Shown piece by piece: positions 41,447 to 53,747 of a DNA stretch of 64,000 nt. Both the position numbers and the translations under genes were made by a program. The DNA comes from Buddleja alternifolia. Taxonomy: Eukaryota > Streptophyta > Magnoliopsida > Lamiales > Scrophulariaceae. The notes below the pieces were generated by a model. It made no database searches and was not told where the DNA came from. It saw nothing but the letters and a program-made list of their open reading frames with translations. The stretch is from assembly GCA_019426215.1 (NCBI GenBank), contig CM033405.1, positions 31,960,199 to 32,024,198 on the forward strand. Reading direction: 5' to 3'. Position 1 is the first letter of the stretch. The number at the start of each line of letters is the position of its first letter.

Positions 41447-44400
41447 TGGATCATAGATGTCAATCATATCCAACTTGCAAACGAAATCATCGAAGCTTTG
41501 CCTTGGGAGTCCCTTGGTAAAAATATCAGCAACTTGATCTTTTGTGGGAACATACGTCATGCACATTATTCCTCTCTCGACTTTTTCTTTGATGAAGTGT
41601 CTGTCCACTTCTACGTGTTTAGTCCTATCATGCTGGACTGGATTGAGAGATATGTTAATAGCTGCTTTATTATCACAGTAAAGTTTGATGGGTAACTTAA
41701 CTGTGATGTCAAGTTCTTCCACAAGTTTCTTTAGCCATAATCCTTCACATATTCCTTGTGCAACAGCCCTAAATTCAGCTTCGGCACTACTTCTTGCCAC
41801 TACATTCTGTTTCTTGCTCCTCCAAGTGACAAGGTTACCCCATACGAAGGTACAATATCCAGTAGTAGATTTTCTATCATTGATTGATCCTGCCCAGTCA
41901 GCATCTGTAAATATCTCTATTTCCCGTCCTTCGCATTTTTTAAAGAATAGCCCTTTTCCTGGGGAGCCTTTGAGATACCTGAGGATTTTGTACACAGCCT
42001 CTAAGTGGGTTTCCTTAGGTGATTGCATATGCTGGCTAGCAACACTCACAGCAAAAGCAATATCGGGTCTGGTATGAGACAGATAGATCAATTTTCCTAC
42101 TAATCTCTGATACCTTTCTTTATCAACATATTCTCCATCACTAGTCACACTTTTGCCAACTTCAATAGGAGTGTCACTTGGTTTGCATCCCAACATTCCT
42201 GTTTCGGTCAGGAGGTCGAGCACATACTTCCGTTGCGAAACACTAATACCTTTTCTTGATCTAGCAACTTCCATGCCCAAGAAGTACTTCATTTGTCCTA
42301 GGTCTTTAACTTCAAATTCAGCAGCTAGGACCCTTTTTAGTCTTTCCATTTCAGCTGTGTCGTCTCCAGTTAGAACAATATCGTCAACATACACAATCAA
42401 AATTGTCTTCTTATTCCCCGTTTCGGACCTCTTAAAAACATAGTATGATCTGATTGTCCTTGTTGGTATCCTTGGCCTTTTATAACCTTTGCAAACCTAT
42501 CAAACCACGCCCGGGGAGACTGTTTTAGGCCGTACAAGGATTTTCTGAGTTTGCACACTTTATTTTCTTCACCTTCTTTACAGAACCCTGGGGGTAAGCT
42601 CATGTAAACGTCTTCCTCAAGCTCGCCATTAAGGAATGCATTTTTAATATCGAACTGCAGAAGTGGCCAATCTAAGTTAACTGCTAACGATAGAAGAACT
42701 CGAATGGTATTTAATTTTGCCACAGGAGCAAATGTCTCTGTGTAGTCAATGCCGTATGTTTGAGTAAATCCTTTGGCCACGAGACGAGCCTTAAACCGTT
42801 CCACTGTCCCATCAGCTTTGTACTTTACAGTAAACACCCATTTGCATCCAATTGTTCTTTTTCCTTTAGGTAACTCGGTTATATCCCAAGTCTCATTTTT
42901 CTCCAGTGCCCTCATTTCCTCCATAACTGCTTCTTTCCATACTTGAATTTCTAAAGCTTCTTGGATATTTCTCGGGATTTTGATCCTGTCCAGATTATTG
43001 GTGAAAGCACAATATCTATGGGACAAGTTATTATAAGAAATAAATTTTGAGATGGGGTAAAGAGTGCATGAACGTGGTTGTTTGCGAAGAGCAATGGGTA
43101 AATTTAACTCAGAGAATTTAGAATTTGTTACCTGAGTGGAGGTGGTTGGACCCAGTACCGGTTCGGACTCTTGAGGTGCTTCGAATGTGAGGTTCTCTGG
43201 ATTCTTTGGCCTTCTTGAGTAAACTAATAATTCCTTATCCTTCAATTTTTCCAAATCTCCCCCTAAGTTTCCGTTTGGTGGAGGAGCCGAGGATTCAATG
43301 TTTACAGCATGAGGTGGGGATCCTGGAAGGAGGAATTCAAAGTCCAAAAACCGAGCTTCATTCTGATTCTCCCCCTGAGGCGAGGTTTTTTTGGAAGTAG
43401 GGTCTAGTTTCAAAAAAGGTAACATCCAAGCTAACAAACATCTTGCGAGTGATGGGATCATAACATTTGTACCCTTTTTGAGTGGGTGAATAGCCCAAAA
43501 ACACGCACTTAATGGCTCGAGGATCCAATTTTGTGCGATGGTGTGTGTGAACATGGACAAAGACAGTGCACCCAAAAATTTTGAGAGGAATCATGGAGAA
43601 AAGGCGGGAGTTAGGAAAATATTCCTGGAATTTTCCCAAAGGGGTGGCAAAAGATAGGACCCGACTAGGCATTCTATTGATGAGATAAGTCGCCGTTAAA
43701 ATGGCATCTCCCCAAAAACTCTTGGGCATATGAGTAGTAAAAAGCAAGGCACGAGCAACTTCAAGAATGTGTCTATTTTTCCTTTCGGCAATCCCATTTT
43801 GTTGGGGGGTGTCAACACAAGAACTTTGATGAATAATGCCATGCTCGTGAAGATATGTACTTAACATTTGATTAAAATACTCAGTTCCATTATCGGTTCG
43901 AAGAATTTTGATTTTAGTGTTGAATTGAGTTTGAACCATGTGATGGAATTCAATGAACATGGAGCGAATTTCTGTTTTATCATGTATCAAATAAACCCAA
44001 CAAATACGAGTATGATCATCAATAAAAGTAACAAACCACTTTGCATTTGTCCTATTGGGTGTTCGAGATGGACCCCAAACATCACTGTGAATCATGGTAA
44101 ATGGTAGGGAAGATTTATATGTGGATTTGGGAAAAGAAGTACGACGGTGTTTAGCAAACTCACAAATTTCACACTGAAAATCAAAGCAATCTTTATTCGA
44201 ACAAATAGAGGGAAACAAACGTTTTAAATACTCAACATTGGGATGACCCATTCTAGAATGCCATAACATAAGATCATTATTCTTAGTGGTAGAATCAAAA
44301 ACAGCTGTGTGACACTGGTCACTAACACTAACCCCTTCAAAGTAGTAGAGTCCCTCACATTCTTTAGCACTGCCAATCGTCCTCCCCGATGATAGGTCCT

Positions 44401-45909
44401 GAAAGATACAATGCGAGGAGAAAAATTTAGCCGAACAATTCGAGTTTTTTGTCAATTGGCTAATAGATAACAAATTACAAGATAATTTTGGGACATGTAG
44501 AACAGGGTCAAGAATTATAGAGTCAGATATCCGAATACTCCCTTTACCGGCTATGGACGAGAGTGATCCATCTGCAATTTTGACTTTCAAATTACCCGCA
44601 CAAGGTGAATATGTAGAAAACAATCGATAATCATCAGTCATATGATCTGATGCACCAGAGTTAATAATCCACGGGTAATTAACACGCGATGTAGTATTTA
44701 ACGCTTTTAAAAAATTACCTCTTTGGGCTATAGAAGCAGAATGAGAGTTGGAGGACTGACCCGAAGCCTGAAAAGTGGAGAATAACTCATAAAGTTTTTC
44801 TAACTGATCGGGATTGAAAACCCCACCTTTTTCCTCTTGATTTTTCTCACTCGAGTGATTAACATTTGTTTGGTAACCCCGACTCCTATTTTGTTTGGGC
44901 TTCCAGTCAGCGGGTTTTCCATAAATTTCCCAACAGGTGTCGATTGTGTGGCCCGTCTTTTTGCATTTTTCACACCAAATTTTTCCTGTCTGATTTTTAT
45001 AGCCTGGCCTACTCTGCGAATTGGGCCCATTATGATTTTGAGCTGACCCATTCTGAAAATTGGATGAATTGGGCTGATTATAAACATTGGACCTGTTACG
45101 AGAATTAGACCCATTCTCAAAAACAGAACCATTCTGAAAATTGGACCCATTAGAAGGCCCACGACTCACAAAACCTGAAGAATTAAACGGAGTAGCAGAT
45201 CCCTCCTTCAACATAACCTTGCGTCGTCCTTCTTCTCGCCTGATTTCTGCAAAAACCTCTCTGATACTTGGCAAGGAACCACGACCAAGAATTCTGCTCC
45301 TCACATCATCAAGTTCCCTGTTGAGGCCGGCCAAGAACTCAAACACCCGCTCGTTTTCCACTCGTTTTTGTAGCGAACGCTATCAGCGGTGCACTTCCAG
45401 TCTTCTTCCATGCTAGAATCAAGTTCTTGCCATAGATTCATCATCTCCATGTAATATTCAGTGACCTCTCGTCCGCCTTGTTTGGTTTGCCATAGTTGGG
45501 TCTTGATTTCAAAGATTTGAGCAGCGTTTTCGGCATCGGAGTATGTCTCGCGGGCTGCCTCCCATATGTCTTTTGCCGTCGGTAGAAACAGGTACGTCTT
45601 TCCGATTGTGGGCTTCATAGAATTGACGAGCCAAGCCATGACCATGGAATTCTCCGACTTCCATTTTTGCAGAGACGCAGCATCTGTTGGTTTCTTCACT
45701 TCTCCGGTGAGATAACCTAATTTCCCTTTTCCGTCAATTACGAGCTTAATTGATTGAGCCCACTCTCTGTAATTCTTTCCATTGAGTTTTTCCACCGTCA
45801 ATTGGAAAGATGAATTCTCGAACCCGGTTGAATTAGAAGTAGATATGGTTTCCCTCTCATTGTCGAGGGTTTCCGGGGCGGTAGACCCACTACTGGTGAT
45901 ATCCGCCAT
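41441..45909 (-). pseudogene. Copia gag-pol polyprotein, three frame breaks and a changed protease active site
   Basis: Four overlapping minus-strand frames cover one polyprotein: 45909-45301 (gag), 45361-43358 (gag end, protease, integrase, start of RT linker), 43575-42397 (linker, RT) and 42400-41441 (RT end, RNase H). The gag zinc knuckle C-x2-C-x4-H-x4-C is at residues 130-143 of the second frame. The protease motif reads I-I-N-S-G-A-S where D-S-G is usual. The integrase has an H-x-H / C-x2-C start and D-V-W-G, T-D-N-G-T-E-Y and E-R-K-N acidic blocks. The RT has D-I-K-N-A-F-L and Y-V-D-D. RNase H keeps T-D-A-D-W-A-G and S-S-A-E-A-E. Breaks fall in homopolymers: the T run 45365-45369 (one too few), 43386-43392 (one too many) and the A run 42434-42438 (one too few), judged from where the family match changes frame. 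Confidence 0.93.
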
Positions 45910-45929
45910 GAATATGATAACTTAAACCT

Positions 45930-45941
45930 GCTCTGGTACCA
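45930..45941 (-). other. Copia primer-binding site, initiator tRNA-Met type
   Basis: TGGTACCAGAGC begins directly after the 5' LTR on the minus strand. Plant Copia elements usually carry TGGTATCAGAGC, complementary to initiator tRNA-Met, so one mismatch is present. Confidence 0.8.
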
Positions 45942-46199
45942 TGTAGAAACTAAAGATAAAGCATAAAGAACAACGAGATTTAACGTGGTTCGGTCGAGAG
46001 ACCTACGTCCACGAGAATATTGTTTTTCTATCTTTTTTCTCTATTTTTCTGTACAGCAGAGAAAGCAATATATAGATACAACCGGGTAGCTAAAAAAGGT
46101 AAAGTAAATCACTATCACATATTTTAGGGGATTTGCTAGGAATAAAAGGAAATAAATCAGGGGAAATATTTCTCCCTTAATCAACGTGATTTTTTAACA
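45942..46199 (-). repeat. Copia 5' LTR (258 bp)
   Basis: The right-hand copy on the plus strand, upstream copy for the element. It pairs with 41176-41433. Confidence 0.95.
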
Positions 46200-46204
46200 C
46201 TAAA

Positions 46205-46980
46205 TTTATTGCGAAAATGAGATATATTAAAAGTCTAAGAGCAATCGAGACAAGAATCCAATTCCGAAAGCAACATCTTTGGCCTAGGCTGGTTTAGATT
46301 TTAGATATTACTTCCACCAAAGAGGTAAGCTACATATTGAAATCGATTCGTAATAGTAGTTCGTGAACCAATTATCTAATATGTATGTAGCAACCGACTT
46401 GCCATTCTGCAGTAGCTATGACTCGACCCATCCGATATTGAACCCGGTGAACATTGCTTGTCCAGCTTCTGATGCTTGTTTTATTTCTTTAGCATTCTAA
46501 CTATAATAAATTGTTTCTAAGAAAAAGAATCAAAATACAAACAAAATAATGAAACACATATTATATAATGAGTCACCGGATATTGTCCACCAATTTAAAC
46601 ATTCCGATATGACCCATTTTGGACATTCGGCAGCAGTGGCCTAACCTGCAAAGGAGGGTAGCTAGCCGGTTGCCCTCCCCAACTTTTTATGATAAAAGGG
46701 AAAAGGAAAAAGAGAAAATATTCACAGCACAACTTTTCATTGACAAAATCACAATATCAAACACAAACCCAGTAAAATTTGATGACGCAAAATAATTTCT
46801 TTAAATCCTAATACTCCTATCCGCCACAAAGACAACGAAATATACGCACATCACAATATCTTGATAATTTTCACATGAGCACCCAATATTTACTGCATTA
46901 ATCAAACCCACCTAAACACTTCAAGCACCCTATAACATATAGAGACAAATTATGTATATAAACTTCCGACTCGCGAAAAA
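46205..46980. other. Intergenic between Copia and HIR
   Basis: No gene or clear repeat is visible. It probably includes the 3' flank of the HIR gene. AT-rich. Confidence 0.45.
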
Positions 46981-46986
46981 CTTCAC

Positions 46987-49900
46987 TTAGTGCTCAACAC
47001 TTTCGCCCTGAAGAAGACCATCCCGAATCTGTGTAGCAATATCTTTGACAGCTCCCGGTCCATGTGGGATAAACACAGCAGAGGACTTAGACGACGCCCC
47101 AATTTCCTTCATTGTGTCAAAGTATTGTGTAACAAGAACCATGTCCATTACATCCTTAGCTGTTGTCCCAGGGACATTTTCTGAGAATGCGAGAACGCTG
47201 TCTCTTAGCCCGTCTACTATGGCTTGACGCTGACGGGCAATACCAAGCCCGGATAAGTATTTAGATTCAGCTTCCCCCTCAGCTTTCTTGATTTGCAAAA
47301 TTTTCTCAGCTTCGGCTTTGTCGTTTGCAGCAACCCTGAGCCTAGCAGCTGTAGTGACATTGACGTATCGATTAGATAAAGTTATAAGGACTAGTCGGTA
47401 AAGGCACACTCTATGCGTGTGCAAAAACATAAAATTGATATGGAGTTTTTTTGAGCAAAATTTAATTAAGTTTAAATAAAAGATGAGAGAAGAAAATAAA
47501 AGTAGAAGAAAAATACGGTGGAAAGTAAATTTAATGTGATTAATGGAAACAAAATAGATAAATATATAGGGAAATAATAAAGAGAGAAAAATGGGGGAGG
47601 GGGTGTGTATTAGGAGATGAGAGAGAATGTGAGAGAAATATTAGGATAGAAAAAAATAGTATGTGAGAAAAAATAGGAAAGAGAAAATAATATATAAAAG
47701 AAAATATAAAAGAAAACACTTCTCAAAATTTAAGAATTAGAATGGCTTCACCAAAAATTTGACAGCCCAAGCTCTAGGTCCCTTATGCTTTATATAATAG
47801 TATAGATGATTACACGTACACCCCCTCATTTATTGTGTAATTACGAGTGCCCCCCTGAAGTTTTGCAAATTACTAATGCACTCCCTTACAGAGCATAAAA
47901 TTGTAATTGTAATCTACTTTTACTGATAGGGGGTGAAAGTGTACTGTGATTGGGGTGAAAATTGTAATATACTCGTGCTGACAGAGAAGGTTACGGTAAT
48001 TTCTCAAACCTCATGGTGTTTTCTGTAATTAAGGTCTACACAGGGGGGTATCTATGTAATTTATCCAAATTTATTTGATTGTTATCCTGCAGAAGCAAAC
48101 CCGAGACTTGATTCAAAAGGGGAATTAAAAACAAAGTCAATGAAAACTATTTTCCTCTCATTTATTTTCCTGAGGTTGTATTTAAATTGATGGATTTGGA
48201 TTTGAGGAATCTATTTGGAAGAAGGATTTCAAATTACTCCAATTTGGAGTCATTTGAAATCCACTATAATAATTGAAATAATAGCTTAAAATGAGTTTGA
48301 AGGGATTTGAAATTTATTGTAACTTGAATCATTGAAACAAAACTCAATGGATTTGTTGATGAATTTGAAATCCATGGCTTTCAAATCCTTCAATTCAAAC
48401 ACATTTTAAGAAATAAGAACTGGTTTTAGGTTGAAAGATTTGGATTTAAGAAAATGACTTCAAATGACTCGATATTGGATGGACATGAAGTACGAAACAA
48501 TGGTTGAAAAGATAGCTCAAAATGAGCGTTAAAGGATTTGAATCCAAAGTAACTCAAAATTATCCATGACAATTGCAAGGGATTTATTATTATTGATTTT
48601 AGAATATTACTCTTAAACTCTTCAATCCAAATGTAACCTTAAATGTTTTAAAATTCAAAAGACTCATGAAAATAATGAAATAGATGTATAATCTAATAAA
48701 CATCTCCCTAAGTTAGAAATATACAAGTTTTGTTCATATTTCGTTTAACATCAAATCGACTATCTCAGAGACTTACCTGCATTTATCTCATTCATGGCTC
48801 TCTTGACTTGAGCATCTGGTTCAATGTCAACAATCAGGGTCTGTACTATCTCGAACCCATATCCAGACATGGCCTGTAAAGGTAAAAGATGCAAATATAC
48901 AAAGTATAAGTTAATTACATACACATTACACACATATGGACCTTTGCTATTCAAAAGCATATATTACCTTTTGAAGTTCATCCTCTACAGCTTTGGCTAT
49001 ATCATTCTTCTGCTCAAAAGTAGCATCCAAATCCAGTTTTGGTACACATGCCCTTATGACTACACATTCATACAGTTTCACACCATTAATCTTACTATTA
49101 CATTTTCAATTATAATTTTTCTAAAAAAAAACTTAATCTAAATCCATAATTGCTCGTAATGCACGTTGAAGTAATTAGTAGTTCCAAAACACTAGTCGTG
49201 AAGCCATAATATCAAGAACCTTAAGGTTGTGTTTGGTTTAAAGGATTTGATGCTATGGATTTCAATTCACAAAATAAACCATATGAGCTTGTCTGGATGA
49301 TTCAAATTACAATAATTTTTTAATTTTCTGGCTCTTTTTTCAGCAATTTTTCTTCATTATGGTGGATTTGATTTGAATTCCATCTAAATTGGAGTCATTT
49401 GAAATACATCCTCCAAGTCCTTTCCTCAAATTCAAATACTTCCATCCAAATAAAACCTTAGTTGCATCACATATAAGCAAAATATAAAGCCAGAATAACA
49501 ATATTAACAAGCAATTGCATACAGCGTATATTTTGCAACACGAGAACTGAAGACCATACATTCAAATAACCATACCATCAAAAACATATGCTTGGATCTG
49601 TGCTTTTGTATTAGATAGCTTATAAAATGCGTCAGATGCTTTTTCTGCCAATGCTCGGTACTGAATCGATGCAACCACAGTAACAAACACATTGTCCTGA
49701 AACACAAACAAATTGTATACTTTATCAAACAATCACATTATAGTAAGACTACAATGCAAATGAGAACATTCTTGATTTGTGAGTAGCACTGTTTATACTT
49801 TTCCTTTTTGTTAACCAATATGGGAACAAATCGAACTTAGTAATACTAAATTACATACATGTGTGGAGGCCCAATTCTATAGAGAAATCAAAAGTCTAAG

Positions 49901-50112
49901 CAGCAAGTACAAAGGTGAAAAACCTTAGTTTTTGTTTCACAACGGACATCAAGCTGCTGCACACGTAATGATAGAGAACCAGCCAATTGGTAACCGACAC
50001 ACCAAGGCAGGCAATGGCAGCCAGGCTCAAGCACATCGTCAAACTTGCCAAAATGTTCCTTCACAGCTACATTAGACTGATCCACTTGAATGCAACCAAA
50101 TGTTTGACCCAT
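46987..50112 (-). CDS. Hypersensitive-induced reaction protein (SPFH/prohibitin domain), five coding exons, 286 aa
   Basis: Minus-strand coding exons are 50112-49924, 49696-49576, 49059-48968, 48873-48777 and 47348-46987. All have GT-AG introns, and the phases fit to 286 residues, normal for HIR proteins. These are plasma-membrane scaffold proteins of the SPFH group that oligomerise in microdomains and, in several plants, associate with NLR immune receptors. The start M-G-Q-T-F-G-C offers Gly2 for N-myristoylation and Cys7 for palmitoylation. The SPFH core includes [24 protein letters not shown] and [23 protein letters not shown] leads into a Lys/Glu/Ala-rich coiled-coil segment. The C-terminus has [16 protein letters not shown] first non-coding exon is inferred upstream. 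Which HIR paralogue it is cannot be said. Confidence 0.95.
47800..48070. mobile_element. MULE-like MITE in HIR intron 4
   Basis: The left end ATTACACGTACACCCCCTC resembles the reversed right end ATTACATAGATACCCCCCT. Both are followed by related TGTGTAATTACGAGTGC / TGTAGACCTTAATTACAG stretches. Ends and target duplication were not resolved. A half-copy of similar style is at about 59886-59990. Confidence 0.5.
48195..48645. mobile_element. GGATTTGAA-rich MITE copy in HIR intron 4
   Basis: It shares TTTGGAGTCATTTGAAATCC, GGATTTG and CTTCAATCC phrases with 49215-49465 and 50510-50690. Three copies of this family lie in introns of the same gene. Ends are imprecise. Confidence 0.5.
49223..49462. 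mobile_element. hAT-like MITE in HIR intron 2
   Basis: The left end AAGGTTGTGTTTGG is inverted at the right as CCAAATAAAACCTT. It contains AATTGGAGTCATTTGAAAT, shared with the intron 4 copy. Confidence 0.55.
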
Positions 50113-50130
50113 TTTTCCAATAAACACCAC

Positions 50131-51015
50131 CTGATCAAAACTTGTGTAATCACAAAATTTCAGTTGCATCAAAGATGAGATGGTAAAATCATACCTATAT
50201 ATATATATAAACAAGAAAATGATATATACTTCATCTGCCTGATAGGATATATTATCTACCCTTCTCTGGATAGAAATGATAAGAATAATGAATTCTTTTA
50301 TGACATAGGAAGAAAAAACATATAATCTAACATATGATGCTCTCAATTTCTCATTCTATTGGAACCGAAACTACCAAGTATGGAGCAAACGATCAACTCT
50401 CAAGCCACCATTCAGCTCAATCAATTTTTCTCATAACCAATTTTCTTAAAGGAAGCGTTTCAATGAGGTGGCTCATCAAATCACATGGAAAGAATAAAAT
50501 CATCAAAACTTCAGGTTGCATTTGGATGAAAGAATTTAGAGCCACAGATTCAAATTAATTTCATAGCCGGTGATTTTAAAATCCAAACAACTCAAAGGAT
50601 TTAAACCGTTGTAACTTGAATTCCTCAAACAAGCTCACGGGATTCGAGATCCTTAACCCCAAATCCTTCAATCCATATATAATCATAATAATTTCATGAA
50701 TTCCAATTAAAAATTCAAATAAGAAAACCAGAATAAATTGTAGAATCCAACAGTGTTACACCAATATATACTGCATCTTTACAGGATAATTCGAATTATA
50801 TATATATATATATATATATATATCATTCACCAACAATCCACAGCTAAATAGAAAAAAAAATCATTCATCTAGTACCAAATAGAAATTAATTTCAACAAAA
50901 TCAACGAGTTTAATTTACATGTAAAAAACAAATTGCGATCACTGTCAATGCAAAATTTGTAAAGAATACAATAGAGATGAATACATAAATTAAGCGCAAG
51001 AGAGAGGAAACTTAC
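50131..51015 (-). other. Leader intron of HIR (5'UTR)
   Basis: On the minus strand a donor GACT|GTAAGT at 51016/51015 and an acceptor GATCAG| at 50131 bracket an intron that ends 18 bases before the ATG. HIR genes commonly have a first intron in the 5'UTR. An (AT)n run lies at 50797-50823. Confidence 0.65.
50510..50690. mobile_element. Same MITE family in the HIR leader intron, partial
   Basis: It begins CAGGTTGCATTTGGATGAAAG, and its right part CCTTCAATCCATATATAAT matches the family. It is less well preserved than the intron 2 copy. Confidence 0.45.
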
Positions 51016-51105
51016 AGTCGAATTAGAGAAATAGAGGAGAAACAGCAAGAATTTGGGGATTAGGGTTCTTAGTTTTGCCCTTGAAAAATTAGAAGATATA
51101 TATAA

Positions 51106-51114
51106 CTATATATA
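51106..51114 (-). promoter_or_regulatory. Candidate TATA box of HIR
   Basis: TATATATAG on the minus strand, about 90 bases upstream of the inferred first splice donor. TATA-like alternation also occurs at 51095-51105, so the assignment is weak. Confidence 0.35.
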
Positions 51115-51227
51115 CTGAAATTCCAAGAAGCAAATTAGAAATGCTCGTTGCATGCCTGTCCTTTTCTGGCTTTTGATTTTGCCAGACTATATTTTTGTTT
51201 GTCAGGATTAAGTTAGTACAAATGTAG

Positions 51228-51230
<3 letters not shown>

Positions 51231-51264
<34 letters not shown>
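51231..51264. repeat. (TA)17 microsatellite
   Basis: Uninterrupted TA alternation of 34 bases upstream of HIR. Another run is at 51879-51906. Confidence 0.9.
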
Positions 51265-51268
<4 letters not shown>

Positions 51269-51269
51269 C

Positions 51270-51487
51270 TTAAGTTTATAATATACTGAGCCAAACTTGC
51301 TCAGTAGAGCTCGTCCGCAAATATTATTTCTCCTCACAAATCAATAAATAAATAATAAAAATTTAATTATTTATTAACCATGTAATAAATAATTATTTTA
51401 TTATTATTTATTTACTGACTCAAAAGCATGAGAGCATTTATATTTGGACTCGAGCTCGACCGTCGATTGGTTCGGTGTCCACCCCTA
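51270..51487. mobile_element. GAGCTCG-type hAT MITE, right end
   Basis: It ends GTGTCCACCCCTA and contains ACTCGAGCTCGACC, like the right end of 33179-33699. The left end (near GCTCAGTAGAGCTCG at about 51298) is uncertain. Confidence 0.45.
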
Positions 51488-51489
51488 AG

Positions 51490-51875
51490 ATAATATGTTG
51501 AATAAATAAATATTAGTCTTTTGCTTTATTTCAATTCTTTTATTTATATATAACTTTACTTTTAAATATTAAATATGCATCAAGATTATCTACTTATGTT
51601 ATAATGTAATTTTATATGTGTATATATATATATATGAATTGACTATGTCTGTATAATATTAAGTAAATAGTTGGAAAGAATTAAAAAAAAATGAAATTCT
51701 AACATAGTGAAATATGGAATTATAAAATTTAAAAGAAAGTATAATATATGGAGAGTATATTTTATCAATTGATGTGATTGTGTTCTAATATTATAAGGGT
51801 ATTTTGGTCCATTGTTCAACACAAAAAAGAGACTGGAGTGCTATTATCAAATTTAAGAATGCAAATATCAATTCC

Positions 51876-51910
<35 letters not shown>

Positions 51911-52450
51911 TGTTTTATATATATAAGTTAGAATTAATAAAAAAATGTTTTTTCTTTCCTTTTGAATTTTAATTCTATCTTAATTCTTGTGCTGACTTTT
52001 TCATCTATGGATTCTACATTTTCTCAAATAAATTCTTGAAGAAGTTTTAAATAAAGTTGCAGATTGTACCACGTCAACAGTGATATACGTAATATGTAAC
52101 CGGACTGTTTTGTATGTTCAACATTGAATTCATATAAGAATTTTTCTTTTTAATTGCTAGTCATTTAGTATGAATTAATGGGCACTTTTTCTTTTTTTAA
52201 AAAAAAGGTTTCTCAAGTTGGATTATTCAAACCTAATTCATCAACTACTGCCACGTAATTATGATGATCTCTCAAAATAGTTTTTTAAATAACAATAATT
52301 TGAAAAATTTAATACATTTTATTTGAGTGATCAGAGTCCATTTGACTAAAATTGATAAAATAATGGATAACATGGTGGTAGCTTTCATGCAACTTCATCA
52401 CATGATTAGTTTTTAGACTAATTCATAGAATTGAAAGTTGAAATATAGGT
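51490..52450. other. AT-rich intergenic
   Basis: No gene or defined element recognised. It contains (AT)n at 51879-51906. Confidence 0.45.
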
Positions 52451-52454
52451 TTGG

Positions 52455-52660
52455 CAAATACTCATTTGCCCCACCAAAAATTTATTGATTTATTCGTACC
52501 CACCTCTCATTTTATGTGAAATGTTTTGAATTTGAATTCAAACTGTCATAAATTGTGGCTCTTCGATCCTTTATAAAGCTAAATATAATTGTTATAACTC
52601 ATAATTATGATTATGAACCCGAATTTATCGAATTAAATATTTATAATATCCAGACGTCTT
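52455..52660 (+). mobile_element. Diverged SINE copy
   Basis: The phrases CACCTCTCATTTTATGTGA, ATTCAAACTGTCATAAATTGTGG and CCCGAATTTATCGAATTAAAT follow the SINE at 20371-20570 in order. Box B is degraded. Confidence 0.6.
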
Positions 52661-52664
52661 GAAT

Positions 52665-53740
52665 TGAAAAGAAACAACCATTTGCCCTTCAACGGGTGAA
52701 ACTCATTCTTGGGACCCACAACGTTTACAACACAAAGTAAACAACGCCCACAGATAATATTGCTAGACTGGTCCAGTTGATAACTAAATAAAAAAATATG
52801 GTCCAATTGATTAATGTTTTTCAATTATTTTTGGAGGGTTATTGAATTCCATACGCTAGACAAAAATATTCTTATCAGATTTGTATTCATGCCTAGGACA
52901 ATGATGGAACTCACGTAAAATAAGTCATAACAATTTAATACACGAATTGTTATGATTATATTAAAAATTAAAATTTTATAATTCCTAGGCATCATTCAAC
53001 CACTATAAAACCTAAATCGCCTTTTCCTCTCATTAATATTTTGCTTAAATAGAATTAAAATTATTATTAGATAGATGCTTGTAAAATTTGAAGATATTTT
53101 TTTCATGTGTTTTAATTCGTCACTAATTAAATAATTATGTATTATTATATCTGAGGTTTCGACATAAAAGATTATACCAGAATGATCAATCAACTACTAC
53201 TAAAATAGAGAAATATTATGATACAAGTGTGAGTAAGGCCAATTTCATAGGTAAATTTTTGGTTGATTGTTAGTGATGTATTATTAGCCATTTAAATCAT
53301 ACAATAAACACTTATCTCGTGACTCTTTATGTGATTAATTTAAGTTTGAACCAACCATATCGAAATTAAAATTTCCCCATCCAATAGCACATTAAAATCC
53401 CTTTATTGGTTGTTAGTCACAACTTGTACATACACATGTGACATGTCCTCATCCTTTTTTGGTCCTATTTGTTTAGTGGATCTGTGTTTTTGTCACAAAT
53501 GTGAAAGCCAAGAAAATTCCAGCTGCCCAAAACAAGAAAAGTCTTTAGAAATGAGATGGTGGAGTCTGAAGATATCATCAAACTTAAAATTTAAAAAAAA
53601 AAAAAAAAAAAACCTATGTTGCGTGAAACACATGGTGACTATACCAACATTTCATATAATGAATCTAACCATTAAAAAATGTTCACGTTGGGTCATAAAA
53701 CTCAACTTAAACATTCCTCATCAAAACACTAAAAAAATAA
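52665..53740. other. AT-rich intergenic
   Basis: Nothing recognised. A 112-codon open frame at 53410-53748 contains a long poly-Lys run encoded by an A homopolymer and is judged fortuitous. Confidence 0.45.
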
Positions 53741-53747
53741 GTCTTTA

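Larger units (their letters stand above)
41176..46199 (-). mobile_element. Copia-type LTR retrotransposon, 5024 bp, young insertion
   Basis: The 258-bp LTRs (41176-41433 and 45942-46199) start TG and end CA, differ at one position by eye, and are flanked by CTAAA. On the minus strand the order is 5' LTR, tRNA-Met-type primer site, gag, protease, integrase, reverse transcriptase, RNase H, purine tract, 3' LTR. Integrase before reverse transcriptase is diagnostic of Copia. The element sits between the PAG1 5' end and the HIR 3' end. The near-identical LTRs imply recent insertion, yet the coding frame has three one-base breaks and a changed protease active site. Confidence 0.95.

Noticed and set aside
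41498..45416. Several plus-strand frames of 64-130 codons across the Copia element
   Set aside because: They are antisense shadows of gag-pol.
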